A DNA stretch of 64,000 nt from Agaribacillus aureus (GTDB taxonomy: Bacteria > Bacteroidota > Bacteroidia > Cytophagales > Cyclobacteriaceae). A model generated the notes under the pieces. It searched no databases. It was not told the DNA's origin and saw only the letters and a list, made by a program, of their open reading frames with translations. The position numbers were made by a program, and so were the translations under genes. The stretch spans positions 310,001-374,000 of the forward strand of contig JAUJEB010000005.1 in the NCBI GenBank assembly GCA_030442055.1, given 5' to 3'. Below are positions 8,472 through 15,698 of the stretch, one piece after another; positions within the stretch are counted from its first letter, which is position 1, and the number at the start of each line of letters is the position of its first letter.

Positions 8472-9119
8472 TCAGTAAAGTTGATTTCTTAAAATTCTCC
8501 TGATGGTTTGAATGGTACTTCGGTTTACCTTTTCCTGGTGCTTCTCAATAATTTGATTAATGCTTAATCCCGCCTGCATATCATTCACCACAAAAACCCA
8601 TTGACTTAAAAATTCAGCATTTGGGGTCTGGTACTCCAAAATTTTTCTGACAGTCTGTACCGTAGTCTTACTGATCTGGCCCTTGTGAAGCTCGACAATC
8701 TCGTCAGTACTTAAACCAATTTTAATATCTTGTACAATTCTCGTATAGTCACTTAAATATTTGGCATTGGCTTCCATGACCTGTAGTAGCGGATTATCGC
8801 TAAATTCAATTTTCCGGTAGGGCTTTTTCTGTTTTTGCAGGTTATTTAAAGCATAATTTCTGCCGATGTTGTCACAAACTATCAGGTCATCCGGTAACAG
8901 TTCGAACCACTCCCCCCTTACACGCCTGTGCTGAAAGACAATGTGTAAGGCCTCTTCAAGCTCATCCATATTAGAGGCCATGTATTGCCGGATCACCCTG
9001 AAATCTGTGGGCAAATGTGTGTGATAACTGGTCATTCGCTGCTGTAAATCCTTTGTCTTCCCTATTTTATACAGTCGTTTACTGGTTTTTATAATATAAA
9101 CGCATTTACCTTCTTGCAT
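8472..9119 (-). CDS. GIY-YIG-like (T5orf172/MUG113 type) protein with two C-terminal HTH-like repeats
   Basis: A 215-residue protein. Residues 5-85 look like the T5orf172/MUG113 branch of the GIY-YIG nuclease fold: VYIIKTSKRLYKIGKT, then an arginine after DLQQ and a glutamate-rich helix. The C-terminal half is a tandem duplication: residues 118-164 and 167-213 align without gaps with 19 of 47 identical, each ending in a GLS...I...H...TVQT(V/I)R(K/R)IL helix pattern resembling a helix-turn-helix. A DNA-targeting nuclease with two DNA-binding modules is plausible (inference). It stands alone, with about 150-200 bp of AT-rich sequence on either side. No phage genes are adjacent. Confidence 0.7.
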   Translation of the reverse strand: MQEGKCVYIIKTSKRLYKIGKTKDLQQRMTSYHTHLPTDFRVIRQYMASNMDELEEALHIVFQHRRVRGEWFELLPDDLIVCDNIGRNYALNNLQKQKKPYRKIEFSDNPLLQVMEANAKYLSDYTRIVQDIKIGLSTDEIVELHKGQISKTTVQTVRKILEYQTPNAEFLSQWVFVVNDMQAGLSINQIIEKHQEKVNRSTIQTIRRILRNQLY

Positions 9120-9265
9120 GTCATCTTAACCATAGTGTCTGATCAAAATTATTATTTTATTGCGGTAGATTATAGTGGTGCCCCCAAATATTGACAAACA
9201 TTCAATTATTTTAAAGACAATTTAGCTGTGGGCCCCGTCACCTTTTTTAAAAAGTATCTGCCAAA

Positions 9266-9297
9266 TTTGGTGATTTCAGAAAGCTTATTTATATTTG
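9266..9297 (+). promoter_or_regulatory. Bacteroidota-type promoter of marR
   Basis: TTTG (9266-9269), 20 bp, then TATATTTG (9290-9297) matches the known Bacteroidota -33/-7 consensus TTTG / TAnnTTTG. The operator-like repeat starts 3 bp later, where transcription should begin. Confidence 0.65.
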
Positions 9298-9299
9298 TG

Positions 9300-9320
9300 A
9301 TATCAATAATTGATATATCA
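9300..9320. promoter_or_regulatory. Candidate MarR operator 1
   Basis: TATCAA-TAA-TTGATA (9301-9315) is a perfect 6-bp inverted repeat overlapping the palindrome TGATATATCA (9311-9320). It lies between the -7 box and the marR start codon, the classic place for autorepression. Confidence 0.6.
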
Positions 9321-9324
9321 TTTA

Positions 9325-9753
9325 ATGGACAGATTAGAATCGGTTATTCTTTTTCTCATAGATCAGACATCCAAAACGGCCAAACGATTTACACAGCGCG
9401 AGCTCGATAAAAAGGGATGGGATATTACCATCGATCAATGGGTACTGTTGAAGATTGTCGAAGAATCGAATGGACTATCGCAAAATGAACTGGCTGAGAA
9501 ATCCAGCAGGGATGGTGCTTCGATTACGCGTAGCCTGGATATTCTGGAAAAAAAGCATTACCTGGAGAGAAAGGCCACGCCGGAAGACAGGCGGCAATAC
9601 AAAATTTCGTTGACCCCTGAGGGGCAGGCATTTATCGCAAAAAATATGTCTCTGGTAAATAAACACCGCGCAAAAAGTCTTGAGGGTTTTAGCAGTGAAG
9701 AAATCAAATCTTTGAAGGAAATGCTCCTTAGAATTCAAAAAAACATGTCGTAA
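9325..9753 (+). CDS. MarR family transcriptional regulator
   Basis: A 142-residue winged-helix regulator. The HTH and wing lie at about residues 48-95: LSQNELAEKSSRDGASITRSLDILEKKHYLERKATPEDRRQY, including the DxRxx wing motif DRRQY. A TTG five codons upstream is in frame but falls inside the operator repeat, so the ATG at 9325 is chosen. Operator-like palindromes occur both before this gene and before the DOMON gene that follows it 48 bp later, which suggests that MarR represses both (inference). Ligand unknown; many MarR proteins sense phenolics or oxidants. Confidence 0.92.
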   Translation: MDRLESVILFLIDQTSKTAKRFTQRELDKKGWDITIDQWVLLKIVEESNGLSQNELAEKSSRDGASITRSLDILEKKHYLERKATPEDRRQYKISLTPEGQAFIAKNMSLVNKHRAKSLEGFSSEEIKSLKEMLLRIQKNMS

Positions 9754-9771
9754 AAAATTTATCCAAATAAA

Positions 9772-9800
9772 TGATATATCAATATTTATTATATCAATAA
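9772..9800. promoter_or_regulatory. Candidate MarR operator 2
   Basis: TGATATATCA (9772-9781) repeats the palindrome of operator 1 exactly, and TATCAATA occurs at 9777-9784 and again at 9792-9799. The cluster ends just before the DOMON gene start at 9802. Confidence 0.55.
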
Positions 9801-9801
9801 A

Positions 9802-10338
9802 ATGAGTCAATCTATCAAAAACGGTCTGAAAATACTGATCAGAAGCCTGCTTGTCTGTGGCTTTCTGTTTGGCATCTCTATGAAAGATAATAAGCCGGTC
9901 CAAATGAAAACCATAACTAAAAACAACATGACAGTGAGTTGGGAGTACAAAAATGACCGCATTCACTTTGCGATGAAAGCACCCGCTGAAGGTTGGGTGG
10001 CCATTGGTTTTAATACTGAGGAAAATATCACGGGCACCTATTTATTAATGGGGAATGTGATCGCCGGGGTGCCAGACGTGATCGAATATTATACTATTAA
10101 TCCGGGAAATTATCGACCCGTGACCGCTTTGGGTGGCAAGTCCGGCGTGGACCATGTGGCGGGTGAGGAATACAACGGAAACACCTCTTTAAAATTTTCT
10201 TTACCACTGCGTTCAAAGACCGGTTATGGCCGCCTTTTAACCGAAGGGACATCCTATGTAATGGTCCTGGCCTATAGCCTGGAAGACGATTTTCAGCATC
10301 ACTCAATCATGAGAACCTCAATAAAAATAAAATTATGA
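9802..10338 (+). CDS. DOMON domain-containing protein
   Basis: A 178-residue protein with an N-terminal hydrophobic segment (residues about 11-25) acting as signal or anchor, then a DOMON fold at about 40-175: MTVSWEYKNDRIHFAMKAP, EGWVAIGFN and the late methionine/histidine-containing strands. DOMON domains bind heme or sugar and often serve in extracytoplasmic electron transfer. The gene follows marR with operator-like repeats between them, and precedes an NTF2-like gene by 20 bp, so the three probably form a MarR-controlled unit. The fold is well supported; the ligand is not readable. Confidence 0.8.
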   Translation: MSQSIKNGLKILIRSLLVCGFLFGISMKDNKPVQMKTITKNNMTVSWEYKNDRIHFAMKAPAEGWVAIGFNTEENITGTYLLMGNVIAGVPDVIEYYTINPGNYRPVTALGGKSGVDHVAGEEYNGNTSLKFSLPLRSKTGYGRLLTEGTSYVMVLAYSLEDDFQHHSIMRTSIKIKL

Positions 10339-10358
10339 TCACATAAATAAAAAGTAAC

Positions 10359-10787
10359 ATGAAAACCAATATTTTAACACTTGCTATGAGCTTATTACTT
10401 GCCACAGCCTGCCAAGCCCAATCGAATAAGGAAGAAAAGCTGGTAAAACAGGTCATTATGAATTTTTCCTCCTTTGGGGACCAACAGGATGCAGATGGCC
10501 TGGACAAGTTGCTGGATGCAAACTTCAGGATTGTCATGAATCAATTATTCGGCAGTAAGGAGGTATCGGTCATGGATAAAACCACCTATTTGGAAAAAAT
10601 CAGAACCAAAGAATTTGGTGGGGACAAGCGTGAGGTAAAAATCCAAAACCTTCAAATTGACGGTAAGACGGCCCTCGCCAGAGTAACTTTGAAGGGCACC
10701 AAAATGACAATGGTATCAATGCTGCAACTCATAAAAAACCATGCTGGCCATTGGCAGCTGGTCAGTGATTTACCTACAATTTTATAA
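10359..10787 (+). CDS. Secreted NTF2-like (SnoaL/lumazine-binding type) protein
   Basis: A 142-residue protein with a signal peptide (residues 1-21, cleavage near CQAQS; C18 could instead be lipidated). The mature part, EEKLVKQVIMNFSSFGDQQDADGLDKLL through LARVTLKG and WQLVSDL, has the cone-shaped NTF2-like pattern of small proteins annotated as nuclear transport factor 2 family or putative lumazine-binding. No catalytic residues are evident. It lies 20 bp after the DOMON gene on the same strand and is probably co-transcribed. Function unknown. Confidence 0.72.
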   Translation: MKTNILTLAMSLLLATACQAQSNKEEKLVKQVIMNFSSFGDQQDADGLDKLLDANFRIVMNQLFGSKEVSVMDKTTYLEKIRTKEFGGDKREVKIQNLQIDGKTALARVTLKGTKMTMVSMLQLIKNHAGHWQLVSDLPTIL

Positions 10788-10816
10788 TTCGTCGGTCATC
10801 GTAATATGGTTTTAAG

Positions 10817-10912
10817 GAGCTGTCTGCAAAAGTCTGCCTATATCAGAAGACCTACGCCCGCTGTTGGTTGAAAGTTTGCATGTAGTGGACATTATCTGAC
10901 AGCTCTTTTTTT
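10817..10912 (+). terminator. Inverted-repeat element ending in a T-run
   Basis: GAGCTGTC (10817-10824) is repeated inverted as GACAGCTC (10898-10905) and followed by seven T residues. As a terminator for the DOMON/NTF2 unit the loop is unusually long (73 nt). The GAGCTGTCTG start also resembles the ends of some Bacteroidota insertion sequences, so a short transposon remnant is the alternative. The remaining bases up to 11138 hold no supportable gene. Confidence 0.4.
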
Positions 10913-11138
10913 ATTACAAGCGAGATTTCTATTCAGGCAAGCCGGAAACCTCCCTGTACCTCCGATAACGTTGAATGGATTTTACCGCTTACAAAAATCA
11001 TAAACCAGTAAGTACATTATGCCATCGCATTGACTTTCCATTATATGAGGTAACATCCGTTGTTGTATCAACAGCAGGTATAGAGAGAAGGCTTTCATGA
11101 TACCAACGCGTCGACACAGTAACTGGTCAATTCAACAA

Positions 11139-12278
11139 CTAATGCAAACTTAGTACGCCTAAGAATAGTGCTACAAAATCCTGGATGGATGGCTGATCAT
11201 CGTCTATCCGGCCTTTATTGGCGATAAGCGTGATTGTCAACGCTTTTTCCGGGAAATACCACATTTCACTGGAATAACCAATTCCCTGCCCATCGTGCCC
11301 TACTGCTTGAATACCATCAAATTCCTCTATCAGCAAGCCATACTTATTATTTTTCATGTTTTCAAACGCAGAAGGATCAATTAACTGGCCGGTTATCAAG
11401 GCATTAAAAAAAGTATAGATATCCATGGCATTGGATATGGCACTGGCCTCTCCCGACCAGCGATTAGCGTCAAACAGGTTTACATCCCGCAGTTTTCCAT
11501 TATCATACATATCACAGTATCCGGAACTCAGTCCGTTTGGGAAAGTGTTGATTGTGCTGAAAGTTGTTTTTCGCAGACCCAGCGGGACGGTAATATTTTC
11601 GGATAAATAAGTTTCGTAAGGCTTTCCCGTCACCTTTTCCAGGATTAGCTGCAACAGCAAATAATTGGTGTTTGAATAAATCTGCTCATATTTTTCAATT
11701 ACCCAATCCGGGGTTCCCCGCAATTCCCTGGCGAAATTAAGCCGATCCTCTACCGTTAGTACTTTTCCCGGCTCATTTAACACACTTGCCACAAAGCGGG
11801 AATTGTCGTCATAGTTGGGGATGCCGCTGGTATGGTTTAGCAACTCGGCAATTGTAGTTTCATCAGACTTATCCAGGTCTGCCAGGATTTCATCATCCAA
11901 TATAGCTGAGATCTGATCGTCAAGATTTATAGCACCTGTTTCCAATAATTGCATGAAAGCTGCGCCCATAAATGTTTTGGTCAGACTGGCTACTCTGAAA
12001 GTGTGGCACGAGGTCATTGGCACCTTGGCGGCAATATCTGTCATTCCTGCTACACCCAGAAAAAACCCTTTTGTTTTGGAATCTACAACAACAGCCACGC
12101 CGGGGATCCCGTTGGCGACATAATCGTTCAACAGGTCCTGCAAGGCCTCCTCCTCGGTGTGATTATTGGCTACGACAGTTACAGGATTGCATTGATGGCT
12201 GTCAATCAGCAATTCAGGCTCTTTTTTACAGGAAATCAATAAGCTGCCCACCAACAACAAATGAAAAATGTTTTTCAT
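11139..12278 (-). CDS. Serine hydrolase, class C beta-lactamase-like, lipoprotein
   Basis: A 379-residue penicillin-binding-protein-like hydrolase. A lipobox (LLISC, C17) marks it as a lipoprotein. Catalytic motifs are in order: SLTK (S98, K101), YSN (Y201-N203) and HDG near the C-terminus in place of KTG. Such proteins act as D-aminopeptidases, esterases or DD-peptidases; true beta-lactamase activity cannot be claimed. The gene overlaps the upstream outer-membrane-type gene by 4 bp (ATGA), so the two are translationally coupled. Its distal end borders the 351-bp gene-poor region. Confidence 0.88.
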   Translation of the reverse strand: MKNIFHLLLVGSLLISCKKEPELLIDSHQCNPVTVVANNHTEEEALQDLLNDYVANGIPGVAVVVDSKTKGFFLGVAGMTDIAAKVPMTSCHTFRVASLTKTFMGAAFMQLLETGAINLDDQISAILDDEILADLDKSDETTIAELLNHTSGIPNYDDNSRFVASVLNEPGKVLTVEDRLNFARELRGTPDWVIEKYEQIYSNTNYLLLQLILEKVTGKPYETYLSENITVPLGLRKTTFSTINTFPNGLSSGYCDMYDNGKLRDVNLFDANRWSGEASAISNAMDIYTFFNALITGQLIDPSAFENMKNNKYGLLIEEFDGIQAVGHDGQGIGYSSEMWYFPEKALTITLIANKGRIDDDQPSIQDFVALFLGVLSLH

Positions 12279-12889
12279 GATAAATTAATATTTATTCTTG
12301 TACCAAGATTGATCCGGCTTTGTGGAATGAAAAATACACCGGCCTTTGTCGCGAAGGGCCACTGAAAAAGAAACTGATAATTTGTAACGATGCCTATTCT
12401 CTGAGAGACGGGCACAAAAATTCCCAACAGCATTGAGGCGGTGACCTGGGCCCTTCCCCAACTTCTGACCTGTTGATATTCTCCGCCTTCAAGCCGGTAA
12501 ACCGGGGCATCCTCAAATGTGTGCAGATAACCAAGACCTGGACCTCCTTCCAGATGAAACCCCGGGAATAGCTCATATTGTAAGAGCAGGATATTATTTA
12601 ATTCGAAGCCATTGTGAAGATTTTTTTGGTGATAGGCCGAAAAAGCGACCGAATACTTGGCATCCAATTTTTTTTGATTCTTGCCAATATCTAACCCTAC
12701 CCCCGCGGATATTCCCGGTAACCTGTTTAATCCGACAAAATGATTGCTTGCGCTAAACGGTAAGCTGATGGAATGTACAAATAAACCCACCTGCGCGGAC
12801 TCAATTCTTTGGCTTAAGGGATGATTTGCCTTCTGGGCATACAAGCTGCAGGTAAAGATGGAGGTGGCAATAAACAAAATTACTTTCAT
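12275..12889 (-). CDS. Secreted protein of unknown function, probable outer-membrane beta-barrel
   Basis: A 204-residue protein not recognised as a named family. Residues 1-17 are a signal peptide (MKVILFIATSIFTCSLYAQ). The mature part alternates hydrophobic and polar residues with many Gly/Tyr/Phe strands (FELNNILLLQYELFPGF, IGIVTNYQFLFQW) and ends RININLS, fitting a small barrel. An in-frame ATG at 12910 lies within the duplicated leader block, so the ATG at 12889, giving a proper signal peptide, is preferred. It overlaps the serine hydrolase by 4 bp. Confidence 0.65.
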   Translation of the reverse strand: MKVILFIATSIFTCSLYAQKANHPLSQRIESAQVGLFVHSISLPFSASNHFVGLNRLPGISAGVGLDIGKNQKKLDAKYSVAFSAYHQKNLHNGFELNNILLLQYELFPGFHLEGGPGLGYLHTFEDAPVYRLEGGEYQQVRSWGRAQVTASMLLGIFVPVSQRIGIVTNYQFLFQWPFATKAGVFFIPQSRINLGTRININLS

Positions 12890-12945
12890 GTGTTTATAAT
12901 TTATTTTCATTGGTCACATGGAACCTCACATATTATAATCATTCC
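12884..12945. repeat. Duplicated 5' leader block, copy B
   Basis: Matches 3798-3859 at 60 of 62 positions and covers the start codon and leader of the barrel-protein gene. Upstream of it a stretch of 67 bp (12946-13012) separates it from the second shared block, where copy A has only 2 bp. Confidence 0.9.
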
Positions 12946-13012
12946 GTCTCAGCTAGCACCTCCGCCTTTGGCTGATGAGGTAGCCCATGGCGAAGGACTC
13001 AGCGACACGTGG

Positions 13013-13045
13013 TGTGTGTCGGGTACGTCATGCTCGGTTTCATAT
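13013..13045. repeat. Second shared block, copy B
   Basis: 33 bp matching 3862-3894 with three mismatches. Together with the interposed bases it forms an inverted pair CGACAC / GTGTCG (near 13002-13021) that is only half present in copy A. The bases from 13046 to 13223 hold no supportable gene. Confidence 0.85.
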
Positions 13046-13223
13046 GCTCAAAGACAACCGCCATCTTAAAAGGTTACCCCTGACTATTTACACTTTACCA
13101 AAATTCCTCAGTGGTTACTCGAAAACCAGCCACCTTGTGAATGATTGTCTTTTAAAATTTTTCTTAAACAATCTTATTGGTAAGTATAATGCATATCCCT
13201 GAAATTTACAGTTGGGTTTGATG

Positions 13224-13248
13224 CTCCTGACAGCGATATTTTCAGGAG
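13224..13248 (+). promoter_or_regulatory. Leader hairpin before the VOC gene
   Basis: CTCCTGA (13224-13230) and TCAGGAG (13242-13248) form a perfect 7-bp stem with an 11-nt loop, 52 bp before the start codon. There is no T-run, so a terminator is unlikely; it may be an mRNA 5' structure. Confidence 0.3.
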
Positions 13249-13300
13249 TTTCAACGCTGGTTTTACAAAGACATAAATATAAATTTAAATAATAAACAGA

Positions 13301-13678
13301 ATGAAGACTACAATACTTGGACTCAGGACAACCATTTATAAAGTGCCTGATATTCAAAAAGCAAAAGCATGGTATGCAAAAGCATTCCAAACCCAACCAT
13401 ATTTTGATGAGGTATTTTATGTGGGCTTTAATATAGGAGGCTTTGAATTGGGCCTGCTTCCGGATGAAACCCCTTCCGATGGCAAAAGTGAAAATGTACT
13501 GTCCTATTGGGGGGTAGATGACATTGAAAAAGAGTTCCTGCGATTCATTGAGCTGGGTGCCACGGAATATGAAAATCCAACAAATGTAGGTGGAGAAATC
13601 GTGGTTGCGTCAGTAAAAGATCCGTGGGGTAATGTGGTTGGCATCATTTATAACCCGGAGTTTAAGCTAAAGGAGTAG
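13301..13678 (+). CDS. VOC family protein (glyoxalase/bleomycin-resistance fold)
   Basis: A 125-residue single-domain vicinal-oxygen-chelate protein. LRTTIYKVPDIQKAKAWYAKAF begins the first beta-alpha-beta-beta-beta module, and the second ends VVASVKDPWGNVVGIIYNPEF, the DPxGN turn typical of the family. Members bind a divalent metal between modules and act as isomerases, dioxygenases or antibiotic-binding proteins; nothing here fixes the substrate. It stands alone, with 307 bp after it. Confidence 0.85.
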   Translation: MKTTILGLRTTIYKVPDIQKAKAWYAKAFQTQPYFDEVFYVGFNIGGFELGLLPDETPSDGKSENVLSYWGVDDIEKEFLRFIELGATEYENPTNVGGEIVVASVKDPWGNVVGIIYNPEFKLKE

Positions 13679-13985
13679 GCCGCTTAAGGTGTCTTGAATT
13701 TTTATCGGAATGTTGAATAACATATCCCCGGTTCGTTTGTGTGGAGAATTACATCTCCATTCCAGGGGGTCGGGGTGTGCTTTGGAAATTGTGCCGGTTA
13801 AACTTGTGTTTCAACTAGCCATGCCCAACGTTACCGCCCCCGATGCTATTGGCTAAAATGAAAGTAAAGCCCTGTCAAAAATTTTGTGGATCGGAATAAG
13901 CAATATTTTAATTGACTATCCGGGATTTATCTGTTATTTTATGATTTGATATTTTACATCTTAACTTAATATAACTATCATTATT
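13679..13985. other. Gene-free stretch
   Basis: No ORF with coding character, hairpin with T-run or repeat was found in these 307 bp. The AT-rich last 70 bp probably hold the promoter of the DUF4870 gene. Confidence 0.4.
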
Positions 13986-14390
13986 ATGGATAACGCCGAA
14001 ACTTCCGAAAATCCGGAAAGCTCACAAACTCCTCAAACCCCTCAAACAAATAGCGGTAGTGATCAGGGCAAAACTATTGCCATCATTAGCTATCTGGCCT
14101 GGATCGGCTGGATCATTGCCCTTGTGATGCATAGTAGTAACAAGTCTTCGATAGGGGCATATCATTTAAGACAAACATTGACATTGCACCTGCTGGCCAT
14201 TGCCGTGTACATTTTACAATTTATCGTATTCTTCGCCGCCGGTCCCCTGGGCATTCTTGTTTGGGCATTGTGGATCGGTCTGTTGGTACTTTGGGTGATG
14301 GGCTTTATGGCCGCCATTAATGGTCAGGAAAAACCTATACCGGTGATAGGCGAAAAAGCCAATGAATGGTTTGGCAATGCGTTTAAATAA
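13986..14390 (+). CDS. DUF4870 / Tic20-like small membrane protein
   Basis: A 134-residue protein: a hydrophilic Ser/Thr/Gln/Pro-rich N-terminus (residues 1-28), then three membrane segments at about 30-48, 64-86 and 88-112. YHLRQTLTLHL between the first two is the conserved amphipathic signature of the DUF4870 family, which resembles the plastid Tic20 fold. Cytoplasmic membrane location is expected. No biochemical role is established for bacterial members. Confidence 0.82.
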   Translation: MDNAETSENPESSQTPQTPQTNSGSDQGKTIAIISYLAWIGWIIALVMHSSNKSSIGAYHLRQTLTLHLLAIAVYILQFIVFFAAGPLGILVWALWIGLLVLWVMGFMAAINGQEKPIPVIGEKANEWFGNAFK

Positions 14391-14403
14391 CTAGCGTCCA
14401 AGC

Positions 14404-14432
14404 AATCAATTAATTGATTCTTCGCAAGAATC
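14404..14432. promoter_or_regulatory. Overlapping palindromes between DUF4870 and the AraC-Ogt gene
   Basis: AATCAATTAATTGATT (14404-14419) is a perfect 16-bp palindrome and overlaps a hairpin GATTCTT-CGC-AAGAATC (14416-14432). It could terminate the upstream gene or bind a regulator such as the AraC-type protein encoded 67 bp downstream. Confidence 0.35.
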
Positions 14433-14498
14433 GGGTAGTTTGATTGCACTCGATGGGGTATTTTTGTTTCAATGTTAATTCATTATAAAGCATTGATC

Positions 14499-15371
14499 AT
14501 GGAAAATATTGATTACTATCGAATAGAAAAGGCGATAAAATATATTGAAACCAATTATAAAAATCAGCCAACACTTGATGAAATCGCAGACCATATCTGC
14601 TTAAGCCCATTTCATTTTCAAAGGTTATTCAAAGAGTGGGCCGGAGTGACGCCCAAAAGATTCATCCAGTTTTTGACACTGGAATACGCTAAAAAAGTAT
14701 TGTCAGAGGGCCAATCCATTTTTGAGGCTTCTTTCCGGTCCGGCCTTTCGGGACCTTCGAGGTTACACGATTTGTTTGTTAACATCGAAGCCGTCACGCC
14801 GGGTGAGTTTAAAAACAAAGGGAAGGGGTTAAGTATCTATTATGGATTTTATCAATCTCCTTTTGGACCTTATATGTTGGCCGTCACCGATAGGGGTATT
14901 TGTGCTTTGCATTTTACCGGTGAATACCCGGATGAAAAATACCTGGACTTGCTAAAGGCAAATTGGCCGGAGGCAGATTTTGTGCAAGACGCTACGGTAA
15001 CCAATACTTATCATAAGCATTTATTTAACCCACAGGAAGATAAGTCGAAAACAAAGATCACTTTGTTGCTAAAAGGCACTAATTTTCAATTGAAGGTGTG
15101 GAATGCATTGTTGCAAATTCCATCGGGATGCCTGACATCCTACGACACCATTGCCCGGAAAATAGGAAATCCCGGCGCCTCACGAGCAGTAGGATCTGCC
15201 ATAGGCGCCAATCCGGTGGGTTTTATAATTCCCTGTCACCGGGTTATCAATAAGATAGGAGCTGTGGGAAACTACCGGTGGGGATCTACCAGAAAAAGAG
15301 CGATTATTGGTTGGGAAGCTTCACAGTTATTGGGGCAACCAGAGGATTTAAGACAAAAAATGCCTGCCTGA
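14499..15371 (+). CDS. AraC-type regulator fused to methylated-DNA-protein cysteine methyltransferase (Ada-like, lacking the zinc domain)
   Basis: A 290-residue fusion. Residues 1-105 are an AraC HTH domain with two HTH motifs (TLDEIADHICLSPFHFQRLFKEWAG and SIFEASFRSGLSG). Residues about 115-290 are an O6-alkylguanine-DNA alkyltransferase, with helix-wing YDTIARKIGNPGASRAVGSAIGANP and active-site IPCHRVI (C246). This is E. coli Ada without its N-terminal zinc, methylphosphotriester-sensing domain. A separate gene for such a zinc domain lies convergent 54 bp away, followed by alkB. An in-frame start nine codons upstream exists; MENIDYYRIEKAI is preferred as the domain boundary. It should repair O6-methylguanine and possibly regulate the cluster. 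Confidence 0.9.
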   Translation: MENIDYYRIEKAIKYIETNYKNQPTLDEIADHICLSPFHFQRLFKEWAGVTPKRFIQFLTLEYAKKVLSEGQSIFEASFRSGLSGPSRLHDLFVNIEAVTPGEFKNKGKGLSIYYGFYQSPFGPYMLAVTDRGICALHFTGEYPDEKYLDLLKANWPEADFVQDATVTNTYHKHLFNPQEDKSKTKITLLLKGTNFQLKVWNALLQIPSGCLTSYDTIARKIGNPGASRAVGSAIGANPVGFIIPCHRVINKIGAVGNYRWGSTRKRAIIGWEASQLLGQPEDLRQKMPA

Positions 15372-15405
15372 CCAGTAGGCCTTGGCAGAAGGGCATTATT
15401 TTTTG

Positions 15406-15445
15406 AAAGGCAACCAGGCGATACTTCAGCGCGTGGGCTGCCTTT
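15406..15445. terminator. Convergent-gene inverted repeat with T-run
   Basis: AAAGGCA (15406-15412) and TGCCTTT (15439-15445) flank a 26-nt loop and the + strand continues with T residues, suiting the AraC-Ogt transcript. The right arm lies inside the end of the opposite gene. Confidence 0.4.
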
Positions 15446-15698
15446 TTTTCCAAACCTTATATTGTTTATTCATACAATGGGCGCAAGGTCTGAATCCGTC
15501 CTCGATAGCCTCTTCCTCACTTTGAAAAAAGACCCGGTTGCTTACATTCATTCTTTTTCCGCTACGGCAGGTAGTTAATTTTCCGTAAATCTTTAACCTA
15601 AGATTACCTGCTAGCTGTATTTCCCCCCTTTTATATAAGCGCATAAGCACCTTTCTCCTGACAAAATCAGTGGGACCTAATGCTTCGTGACGGATCAT
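15426..15698 (-). CDS. Stand-alone Ada-type metal-binding domain protein
   Basis: A 90-residue protein corresponding to the N-terminal zinc domain of Ada. Visible marks are CRSGKRM (C44), NRVFFQSEEEAIEDGFRPCAHC (C72, C75) and a C-terminal Tyr/Trp. In E. coli Ada four cysteines bind zinc and the first also takes methyl groups from phosphotriesters; here the position of the second cysteine, four residues after C44, is K48, so only three of the four are present. The short Bacteroidota form often has this SGKRM pattern (from memory). It overlaps alkB by 4 bp, so the pair is coupled, and faces the AraC-Ogt gene. It may sense or bind metal or alkylated DNA. Confidence 0.78.
   Translation of the reverse strand: MIRHEALGPTDFVRRKVLMRLYKRGEIQLAGNLRLKIYGKLTTCRSGKRMNVSNRVFFQSEEEAIEDGFRPCAHCMNKQYKVWKKRQPTR

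Noticed and set aside
10913-11138. Possible transposase remnant after the inverted-repeat element
   Set aside because: Translated fragments in all frames show no recognisable transposase motif.
13115-13396. 93-codon minus-strand frame over the VOC gene start
   Set aside because: Overlaps the VOC gene start in another frame; Cys-rich translation without known pattern.
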